Assembly: GCF_040869045.1 (NCBI RefSeq)
Contig: NC_090319.1
Span: 240,553,832-240,617,831, forward strand
Source: Eurosta solidaginis
Taxonomy: Eukaryota; Arthropoda; Insecta; Diptera; Tephritidae
Reading direction: 5' to 3'
Length of the DNA stretch: 64,000 bases
Below are positions 10,817-20,650 of this stretch, one piece after another; position 1 is the first letter of the stretch; every line of letters begins with the position of its first letter. The notes below the pieces were generated by a model. It saw only the letters and a list, made by a program, of their open reading frames with translations. It had not been told where the DNA came from and did not search any database. A program made the translations under genes and the position numbers.

Positions 10817-13800
10817 ATACTCAGTTGAGCAGAGCTCACAGAGTATATTAAGTTTGATTGGATAACGGTTGGTTGTACATATATAAAGGAATCGAGATAG
10901 ATATAGACTTCCATATATCAAAATAATCAGGATCGAAAAAAAATTTGATTGAGCCATGTCCGTCCGTCCGTCCGTCCGTCCGTCCGTCCGTCCGTCCGTC
11001 CGTTAACACGATAACTTGAGTAAATTTTGAGGTATCTTGATGAAATTTGGTATGTAGGTTCCTGAGCACTCATCTCAGATCGCTATTTAAAATGAACGAT
11101 ATCGGACTATAACCACACCCACTTTTTCGATATCGAAAATTTCGAAAAACGGAAAAAATGCGATAATTCATTGCCAAAGGTGGTTAAAGCGATGAAACTT
11201 GGTAGATGGGTTGACGTTATGACGCAGAATAGAAAATTAGTAAGACTTTGGACAATGGGCGTGGCACCGCCCACTTTTACAAGAAGGTAATTTAAAAGTT
11301 TTGCAAGCTGTAATTTGGCAGCCGTTGAAGATATCATGATGAAATTTGGCAGGAACGTTACTACTATTACTATATATGTGCTAAATAAAAATTAGCAAAA
11401 TTGGATGAAGAACACGCCCACTTTTTAAAAATTTTTTTTTTTTAATTCAAATTTTAACAAAAAATTTAATATCTTTACTGTATATAAGTAAATTAAGTCA
11501 AAATTCAACTCCAGTAATGATATGATGCAACAAAATACAAAAATAAAAGAAAATTTCAAAATGGGCGTGGCTCCGCCCATTTTCATTTAGTTTGTCTAGA
11601 ATACTTTTAATGCTATAAGTCGAACAAAAATTTACCAATCCTTCTCAAATTTGGTAGAAGCATAGATTCTGTGACGGTAACTGTTCTCTGTGAAAATGGG
11701 CGAAATCGGTGGAAGCCACGCCCAGTTTTTATACACAGTCCACCGTCTGTCCTTTCGCTCGGCCGTTAACACAATAACTTGAGCAAAAACCGATATATCT
11801 TTACTAAACTTAGCCCACATACTTATCTGAACTCACTTTATCTTGGTATAAAAAATGGCCGAAATCCGACCATAACCACGCCCACTTTATCGATATCGAA
11901 AATTACGAAAAATGAAAAAAATGCCATAATTCTATACCAACTACGAAAAAAGCGATGAAACATGGTAACTGGATTGGTTTATTGACGCAAAATATAACTT
12001 TGGAAAAAACTTTGTAAAATGGGTGTGACACCTACCATATTAAGTAGAAGAAAATGAAAAAGTTCTACAAGGCGAAATCAACAGTCCTTGGAATCTTGGC
12101 AGGAATACTGTTAGTGGTATTGCATATATAAATAAATTAGCAGTACCCGACAGATGATTTTCTGGATCACCTGGTCCACATTTTGGTCGATATCGCGAGA
12201 ACGCCTTCACATATACATCTAAGGGCCAGTCGCTTTTAAAACCGTCACTAATACTTTTAATTTGATATCCATATCGTACAAATACATTCTAGAGTCACCC
12301 TGGCCCACCCTAATAGCGATATCTCGAAAAGGCGTCCACCTATAGACCAAATGCCCACTCCCTCTTAAAATGCTCAGTAACACCTTTCGTTTGATACCCA
12401 TATCGTACAAACATTCTAGAGTCACCCTTGGTCCACCTTTATGGCGATATCTCGAAAAGTCGTCTACCTATAGAACTAAGGATTACTCCCTTTTAAAATA
12501 CCCATTACCACCTTTCATTTGATACCCATATCGTACAAACACATTCTAGAGTCACCCTGGCCCACCCTAATGGCGATATCTCGAAAAAGCGTCCACCTAT
12601 AGACCTAATGCCCATTCCCTCTTAAAATGCTCAGTAACATCTTTCGTTTGATACCCATATCGTACAAACATTCTAGAGTCACCCCTGGCCCACCCTAATG
12701 GAGATATCTCGAAAAGGTGTCCACCTATAGACCTAATGTCCACTCCCTCTTAAAATGCTCAGTAACACCTTTCGTTTGATACCCATATCGTACAAACACA
12801 TTCTAGAGTCACCCCTGGCCCACCCTAATGGCGATATCTCGAAAAGGCGTCCACCTATAGACCTAATGCCCATTCCCTCTTAAAATGCTCAGTAACATCT
12901 TTCGTTTGATACCCATATCGTACAAACATTCTAGAGTCACCCCTGGCCCACCCTAATGGCGATATCTCGAAAAGGTGTCCACCTATAGACCTAATGTCCA
13001 CTCCCTCTTAAAATGCTCAGTAACACCTTTCGTTTGATACCCATATCGTACAAACATTCTAGAGTCACCCCTGGCCCACCCTAATGGCGATATCTCGAAA
13101 AGGCGTCCACCTATAGACCTAATGCCCACTCCCTCTTAAAATGCTCAGTAACACCTTTCGTTTGATACCCATATCGTACAAACATTCTAGAGTCACCCTT
13201 GGTCCACCTTTATGGCGATATCTCGAAAAGTCGTCCACCTATAGAACTAAGGATTACTCCCTTTTAAAATACTCATTACCACCTTTCATTTGATACCCAT
13301 ATCGTACAAACACATTCTAGAGTCACCCTGGCCCACCCTAATGGCGATATCTCGAAAAGGCGTCCACCTATAGACCTAATGCCCACTCCCTCTTAAAATG
13401 CTCAGTAACACCTTTCGTTTGATACCTATATCGTACAAACATTCTAGAGTCACCTCTGGCCCACCCTAATGGCGATATCTCGAAAAGGCGTCCACCTATA
13501 GACCTAATGTCCACTCCCTCTTAAAATGCTCAGTAACACCTTTCGTTTGATACCCATATCGTACAAACATTCTAGAGTCACCCCTGGCCCACCCTAATGG
13601 CGATATCTCGAAAAGGCGTCCACCTATAGACCTAATGCCCACTCCCTCTTAAAATGCTCAGTAACACCTTTCGTTTGATACCAATATCGTACAAACATTC
13701 TAGAGTCACCCCTGGCCCACCCTAATGGCGATATCTCGAAAAGGCGTCCACCTATAGACCAAATGCCCACTCCCTCTTAAAATGCTCAGTAACACCTTTC

Positions 13801-14839
13801 GTTTGATACCCATATCGTACAAACATTCTAGAGTCACCCTTGGTCCACCTTTATGGCGATATCTCGAAAAGGCGTCCACCTATAGAACTAAGGATTACTC
13901 CCTTTTAAAATACTCATTACCACCTTTCATTTGATACCCATATCGTACAAAAACATTCTAGAGTCACCCCTGGCCCACCCTAATGGCGATATCTCGAAAA
14001 TACGTCCACCTATAGACCTAATGCCCACTCCCTCTTAAAATGCTCAGTAACACCTTTCGTTTGATACCCATATCGTACAAACACATTCTAGAGTCACCCC
14101 TGGCCCACCCTAATGACGATATCTCGAAAAGGCGTCCACCTATAGACCTCATGCCCACTCCCTCTTAAAATGCTCAGTAACACCTTTCGTTTGATATCCA
14201 TATCGTACAAACATTCTAGAGTCACCCTTGGTCCACCTTTATGGCGATATCTCGAAAAGGCGTCCACCTATAGAACTAAGGATTACTCCCTTTTAAAATA
14301 CTCATTACCATCTTTCATTTGATACCCATATCATACAAACACATTCTAGAGTCACCCCTGGCCCACCCTAATGGCGACATTTCAAAAAGGCGTCCACCTA
14401 TAGACCTAATGCCCACTCCCTCTTAAAATGCTCAGTAACACCTTTCATTTGATTCCCATATCGTACAACTAGAGACACCCCTGGTCCACCTTTATGGCGA
14501 TATCTCGAAAAGGCGTGCACCTATAGAACTAAAGCCCATTCCCTTTTAAAATACTCATTATCACCTTTCATTTGATACCCATATCGTAACACATTCTACA
14601 GTCAGCCCTGGTCCACCTTTATGGCGATATCCCTAAATGGCGTCCATCCATAGAACTATGGCCTACTCTCTCTTAAAATACTCTTTAATACCTTCCATTT
14701 GATACACATGTCATACAACCACATTCCAGGGTTACCCTAAGTTCATTTTCCTACATGGTGATTTTCTTTATTTTGTCTCCATAGCTCTCAACTGAGTATG
14801 TAATGTTCGGTTACACCCGAACTTAGCCTTCCTTACTTG
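10817..14839 (+). mobile_element. DINE-1/mini-me-like element (inner copy, nested, array-expanded)
   Basis: The 5' end is ATACTCAGTTGAGCAGAGCT; the GTCC microsatellite spans about 10959-11003 (11 or so repeats). The 3' end is the hairpin GTTCGGTTACACCCGAAC followed by TTAGCCTTCCTTACTTG at 14839. It lies in the opposite orientation to the copy it interrupts. Its length of about 4.0 kb, against about 1.8-2.2 kb for the copies at 45328 and 57990, comes from the tandem array at 12185-14745. Confidence 0.75.
12185..14745 (+). repeat. Tandem array, about 20 units of about 128 bp
   Basis: The marker CTAGAGTCACC recurs at 12289, 12416, 12546, 12673, 12803, 12931, 13059, 13187, 13317, 13444, 13572, 13700, 13828, 13958, 14088, 14216 and 14346, with degenerate copies near 14469, 14596 and 14722. 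Spacing is 127-130 bp for most steps. Each unit also has ATGGCGATATCTCGAAAA and TTTGATACCCATATCGTAC. Central units are nearly identical while both ends are more diverged, as unequal exchange predicts. A variant unit with CTTGGTCCACCTTTATGG recurs at about 12427, 13198, 13838 and 14227. Confidence 0.92.
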
Positions 14840-15649
14840 TTTTTTTTAAAGTGGGCGTGTTCTTCATCCGATTTTGCTAATTTTTATTCTGCACATATAT
14901 AGTAATAGTAGTAACGTTCTTGCCAAATTTCATCATGATATCTTCAACGACTGCCAAATTAAAGCTGGCAAAACTTTTAAATTACCTTCTTTTAAAAGTG
15001 GGCGGTGCCACGCCCATTCTCCAAAACTTTACTAATTTCCTATTCTGCATCATAAGTTCAACCCACCTACCAAGTTTCATCGCTTTATCCGTCTTTGTTA
15101 ATGAATTATCGCACTTTTTCGGTTTTTCGAAGTTTTCGATATCGAAAAAGTGGGCGTGGTTCTAGTCCGATTTCGTTCCTTTTAAATAGTGATCTCAGAT
15201 GATTGCCCGGGAACCCACATACCAAATTTCATCAAGATACCTCAAGTTATCGTGTTTACGGGCGGAAGGACGGACGGACAGACGGATGGACGGACATGGC
15301 TAAATGAATTTCTTTTTTCGCCCAGATCATTTTGATATATAGAAGTCTATATCTATCTCGATTAGTTTATGCCGTTACGGATTACCGTTATGCGAACAAA
15401 GTTAATATACTCTGTGAGCTCTGCTCAACTGAGTATAATAAAGCAAACAGAACCGCTTAATATCAGGATTACGACGAAGTTTTTGCATTTGCATGTTAAA
15501 TTTTTATCGGGATCTGCACCGGCAACTCAGCTATAAACTTGACTTGACTTGAGAACTGTCGTAACTGATTACTCAATACTTACAAATACTTTACTTGACT
15601 TAGAAGTATTTTGACTTTTGATTTTCTACGTAAGATCTATGTAGCATCG

Positions 15650-15687
15650 CACAGTGGCGCCTTTTGAGTTTTTTCTTTGCAAAAATC
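15650..15687 (+). other. Left Transib terminus with RSS-like layout
   Basis: Heptamer CACAGTG at 15650-15656, 22-bp spacer, nonamer-like GCAAAAATC at 15679-15687 (7 of 9 identical to the V(D)J nonamer ACAAAAACC). The known parallel is the heptamer-spacer-nonamer signal cut by RAG1/2, which is thought to descend from Transib-type ends. Confidence 0.8.
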
Positions 15688-16345
15688 ATAACTTTTGAAC
15701 CAATGAAGATATAATTAGATAAAAATTTAAAATGCAAATGAAAGCTAATTATTTGAAGTTTTATTGTGTGTAAGCTCAGAGTGTGACAGATACAGGGTGC
15801 TTCAAAAAAATTCGTCAAAATGAAAAACAAAATGCAAAAACAAAATGTTTTTAGTAAAAAATATAAAAAAATAAAATGAGATTTGTCTTATAATGACGTA
15901 TTTAAGAATAAAATAAGATAAACTAATGATTTTGATAAGATAGCGTGGCACTGCCCACTTATGATAAAAAGTTTTATCTAAGTAGTCACGTAATCAATAA
16001 CTACCAAAATCGATAGACGTATTGTTTCTTTTAAATGGCAATACTCTTATAAAACTCAAATGTCCGTTTTTGGTGCCAAAATAACGAGGTGCTTCAAAAT
16101 TCATCGTAAAATTTATTTCAAAGCCAAATATGTATTTTATTAATAACTAAAAGTTATTGAAAGTGGTTCAATGAAATTTTATTTGAGCTAAAGATTAAAC
16201 AGCCAACGAATTTTGGAAAAAGGAAGTGGCACTGCCCATTAATGCTAAAAAGTTTGATCTTAGTAATCGCTTTACCAATGTGTACCAAACTCGATACTCG
16301 TATTGATTTCTATAAAAATTTAATACTCGTTTGAAGACGAAATGC

Positions 16346-18180
16346 CTAAGCTTTAAAATAAATTTTGTTTTGTCTAACTCGTGATACTTTGCAGGTGTTG
16401 TTATATCTATATCTTTTGTAGTCCTTGTTCTTAGATTCTTGAGCTTCTTCAGAAAATTCTCCTAATGGTAAGCACTGGTACTCTATTAAATCTTTTCCAT
16501 GTGCCAAAATTTTATGTACCGTTTGTGTAAGTTTCTTTTCAGGATACTTTTGATACAGCAACTTAGTTTTAGATGCATATTTGCAAAATTTGGGTCCACT
16601 AACTAGTTCATGGCAGTTTAAAATATTTAAAATTATTCCAAATCTTTTCACAATATCTCTACCAACTCCTGTTATGCGAGCAGTCACTTCATCGTTTTCA
16701 AAAAATCTTCTTGAGGAGTTACCATCATTTGTATTTCCGAATCCATACTATGGACAGTCAACTCTAAGGCCAATCTCTTTATAGAATGCATCCTGAATTA
16801 TTTTTTTTCTCCTGTTTTGTTTCTCCTTACATGTTGTATTGTCGTCGAAAACTTCTCCTTGTTGTGGTAGTGTATAAGCCAGCTTCAAAACAAATTCCAT
16901 ACATCTTATCCTAGCATGTAAAGGAGATATTCCATACTCATAATTTAGTTCGTCAGTTATTGATTCATCAAGATTTTCAAAGCCCTTTTGGCTCTTCTTA
17001 CAAATTGGACATTTCATTGTAGATGTCGTATTTGTTATTAAGTTCAAAACTTTTCCATCGACCATTGTTAGAAGAAACTCATGCTTTATTGTAATGACAT
17101 TCCCTCTTCAATTTCAATTATTGTTGGTTCTAATTTGGCAATTTGATTTTTTATATCACTCACTGTAGCTTTTATGAGTTCCTCTCGTATTTAAATAATA
17201 TCAGGCGGCACAATATAGTTGATGACGGACGTGGATTTTTCCAATATTCTGAAGCTTAATCTTTTAGTCGTAATGGAACAATAGAAACCATAAACATATT
17301 ACTATCTGTAATTGTTTCATCGTCTACATTTATTCTTTGTTTATATGCGCTTTGTCCTGATGATCCATCACAGCCCCACTTAGTTATCAATGCTATCCTT
17401 TGGGAGTGATATCAACTTTTCTTCAGTAAAACTTTGAAGGAGTCGTGTAGACGTATGATCCATTAGGTTTTGTAGCTCAATTTCAGCTGATACTTTGGTT
17501 ATTTTGGGACTTAGAAGAACTGCTTCTTTCTTGGCTTGAGTAATTTTTTTGGATCCAGGTAAAATATCGGCATTACGTTGCAGTAATGACTTACGCAATA
17601 TAATATATTTTTTCTTCGATACACCGAGATCTATAAACAGCGCCAAAGCTTCTTCGGGAGTGTATTTCCTAGGTAGCGCATTTGGTGGTGTGGGAATGCT
17701 GTTTTGGATCCTCATCAGTCGCACTGGACTTGCTACAGCAACTGCTTCTGTTATATGAGAATTCACGTTTTCTTCGTCTTTTTTATATTTAATAGCCAGT
17801 GCTTCTGAAAGATGAGTCGTGGCTATAGCTTTTGTGGTATCAGACAGCTTCCTTTTCCTTGTGTAGGTAGAACACTCTTCTATGGGTTTTGTTGGTCTCC
17901 CTCTAGTTGGATTGGTTGACGTGCTAGGCGTTTCTTCTTCCAAAAAAGTTTTGTCAGCTAGCCATTTTTCAGGCTTACTTAGAAATTTTGAATTGTTACG
18001 ATAGACGTCCTTCGATTTTCTTTCTATCATAATGTATTGTAAACCAATTTTTTCTTGCAGGCCTTCCTTTTCTTTAATGCTTGTTTCACTCGCTAATCCT
18101 CTCATAATAGCCTCAACGAAGTCCCGTCTTGACTTTGTAGATTTAAACACCGCAAATAGTTTCGAGTTTTCTAGATACAT
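16346..18180 (-). pseudogene. Transib transposase (RAG1-like), near full length, broken
   Basis: The N-terminal frame (17380-18180, 266 residues) starts MYLENSKLFAVFKSTKSRRD. A middle segment reads EYWKNPRPSST near 17260-17215 but is frameshifted. A third segment (16748-17065) has MVDGKVLNLI, a CPICKK zinc pair and YGISPLHARIRCMEF, the counterpart of RAG1's LH-containing core motif. After a TAG stop the frame continues GFGNTNDGNSSRRFF and into 16346-16687 with TVHKILAHGKDLIEYQCL, then LGEFSEEAQESKNKDYKRYR. In RAG1 the equivalent block carries the third catalytic acidic residue. Assignment rests on this ordered set of motifs, the colinear copy at 49141-51571 and the Transib-type ends. The broken frames make activity unlikely. 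Confidence 0.8.
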
Positions 18181-18906
18181 ATTAGAATTGGCTTCGAGTG
18201 TATCTGACTAAATATTAAACTGTAAACTATATTTAAAAATACTATTCACTTTATTTAAGTAAGCAGAATACTTAGTTCCTTAATCTCCAAAAGACGAATG
18301 ATAATGTGCCATGTATGACGGATAGCTTTATATACCTACTCAAATTATTTAAATGAATTTCAGGTATACAATTCGTAACTAAAAAAATTTATGTTGTTAA
18401 CAAGTTCCAATAACAAAAACGACCTTACGGCCGTACTGAATTATATATACCTGCTCAGGCGCGTACTTATGCCCAGGTAGACTTTATGAATTTAGGTAAC
18501 TGAATATTTCACAATTAACTACTTTTAATTTGACGGAGCACATATTTTAATATTTTTTTTTTTCCATCAAAGATTTAAAAAGGGCCTAAAAATAGGCATT
18601 TCGAAAAACAGGTATATCCGCAAACTTTTAACAAAAAAAATCGTTTCTAAATTAAATTATCTTTAATTGCTATACAAGAGAACGACAACCGGCCGGCTTA
18701 TTTACTGACAAAACCATTTTAAATACAACGAAAAAGGAAAAAAATTTCCAATTTTTCCCAATGTTGAGAATTGGTCAACTTTGAGCGGCTCTACCTGGTA
18801 AACTATAATTTTCTGTGAAAAAAAAAACAGTTGTATATTCTTGATCACTGGAAAATTCTCTATTAGAAACATGTATTAGATTTAGCGAACGCTTTCATGA
18901 TTTTTT

Positions 18907-18944
18907 GATTTTTGCCATGCTTTAACGGCAGAGGCGCCACTGTG
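18907..18944 (-). other. Right Transib terminus with RSS-like layout
   Basis: Inverted heptamer CACTGTG at 18938-18944, 22-bp spacer, inverted nonamer-like GATTTTTGC at 18907-18915. Spacer length equals the left end although the spacer sequences differ beyond the GCGCCT shared next to the heptamer. Confidence 0.8.
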
Positions 18945-19154
18945 CGTCGGCATATTTGGATGCCATTTATGCTTTTAAATTTTATTTGGATAGTTCTTTG
19001 GACATGTTGCAATCTATTTGAGAGGAAATACATGTCTTTGCGTTTTTTTTAGTTGTGAAAAAATCAAGTAATTACAATACAAATTGTGTGTGCTAAATAA
19101 AGTATAATCAAGGCTACGTTAGCAAGTCAAGTCTATGCTAAGTATGAGTAATGG

Positions 19155-20648
19155 ATGCTTAATTCTCCATCATACTCTAGACTACCTAACTATGCATTAG
19201 AGGTTTGTCGGTTATATAAGATTTTATGAAGACAACCGTACTCTTTACTTCATTTATGTAGACGTAAATTATCCTCAATTCATTTGGACTGCTTAAAATT
19301 TTGCCGTGTTTTTCAAATTTTTAAAGGTTCATAACCTACTTTGAACCAGGGATTCTTATTGCACACAAAAAATTTTAAAGCAACAAAATATGAAATGCAG
19401 CAAAGTAACTTATCGTGAAATAAATCATATTTATCCCAGGGATGATAGAAATAGTTCAGAACGCACCAATCAGCAGACTTAAGGACCAAATAAATAGCGT
19501 AAATGTGTGATTTCCCAAAATCACAAACTTCATCTAATTTAGCACTGCATCGAATCGCACAGTTTCCAGAACAATTGCATTAAGGACCAGCAATAGTTCC
19601 ATTTCAGTCCCCTCGCAGTGTTTTCAACTAACACTTTTAACATTGTGATGTCTTATGAAATGGCACTTGCCCCACTTTCCAGACCTTCTGAACGCTTTCT
19701 TAACTTGTTAAGCCGTAGGCTGATCTGAAATAGTCGCAGCCTTTGGTTATTTAACTGAAGTACATATAGCCAAGACTTCAGCACTGTTAGAACAAGTGCA
19801 TCCGATTAGCCACAATATGAAAAATGCTTATATTTAAAAACTTATTGATATTCTATTATTATCACAACAGCAAAGCCACCGCCTTTGGCTACGCTCTTGT
19901 ATCTATATTAAATTCTCAGCGAATGATGTAATGAATTATGGATAAAGAAATGCTTTTAATTTTTTGACATTCACTACAAAGACTTAGCAAAAAATTACGT
20001 AAGCGATAACACGGCATAAGGGAGATAATAACAGCGCTGGAGCCCCATTGACCCATACGCCTTGTAATAAAGTATCCCAGCATGAAATATCGCTAACTAC
20101 AAGCTATCTACATGTTGGTTTCCAATAAACTAATGTGCACTATTGAAGTACATCCAGCCATAACCAGTTGCCCGTTTCACAAAGATGCAAGTCTTGTAAT
20201 ACAAGTAAATTTACAACCTTAGACTAACAAAGTTACTCTTATCATTAAAGGAAAATACTGTAGTCTCATGACTGGTATTTTTCCTGGACACTGCCTTCTG
20301 GCGTCACTTGCTTTCAAATAAGGCCTAGTCAGTGATAACAGATATTTGAGGGAGGAAACGGTCAAGTCATTTCGAAGGAGTTCAACCACAAACACTGTCA
20401 CAGGAGAATTTTATATATAAGATATGAAATTTTCGTTTGATAATTCATTTTTAGATTTAGAAATTTTTTGGTATAATTTCTTCAATTTCAAAGTTACACT
20501 GGTTTGCTATGACGATGTTGCAGTTCATTTCCGGAATTCCGTTAGATAGTCATATACTAGTTAGTTTTAATTAGCTATTGAAAACACTGCTATACAAAAT
20601 TAAACTTTTTGCATTACCCTGGATCACCACTATTTTTTTTTTATTTGC
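19155..20648. other. Unassigned sequence
   Basis: About 1.5 kb without a recognisable frame, RNA gene or repeat. Short open frames here have no motif. Confidence 0.4.
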
Positions 20649-20650
20649 TA

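Larger units (their letters stand above)
9715..15436 (-). mobile_element. DINE-1/mini-me-like element (outer copy, interrupted)
   Basis: At the left lies the 3' end of the element: CAAGTAAGGAAGGCTAAG, then the hairpin GTTCGGGTGAAACCGAAC, then ATACTCAGCTGAGAGC. At the right lies the 5' end, GAGCTCTGCTCAACTGAGTAT, with a GACGGACGGACAGACGGATG microsatellite at about 15269. Its two halves (9715-10816 and 14840-15436) join exactly at a T-run in the consensus, and a second family member (10817-14839) sits between them. Subterminal inverted repeats, a GTCY microsatellite, a 3' hairpin and T-run insertion are the hallmarks described for dipteran DINE-1/Helentron elements. No protein is encoded. Confidence 0.7.
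15650..18944 (-). mobile_element. Transib (RAG1-like) DNA transposon
   Basis: The ends are CACAGTGGCGCCT and its inverse (13 identical bases). Each is followed at the same distance by GCAAAAATC (15679-15687 and, inverted, 18907-18915), leaving a 22-bp spacer after the CACAGTG heptamer. The flanking pentamers are CATCG (15645-15649) and CGTCG (18945-18949), 4 of 5 matching; Transib elements are known to make 5-bp GC-rich duplications. The interior encodes a RAG1-like transposase on the minus strand. The 3295-bp length fits an almost full-length copy. Confidence 0.85.
15530..19154. mobile_element. MITE copy 2, split by the Transib element
   Basis: The left half (15530-15649) has ACTTGACTTGAGAACTGTC and the right half (18945-19154) ends AAGTCTATGCTAAGTATGAG-TAATGG. 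Both match the MITE at 5636-5893, in order, when the Transib element is removed. The left TIR is degraded. The original element would be about 335 bp. Confidence 0.6.

Noticed and set aside
12185..14745. Regular repeat array suggestive of CRISPR
   Set aside because: Units are contiguous 127-130 bp tandem repeats without unique spacers, inside a eukaryotic transposon.
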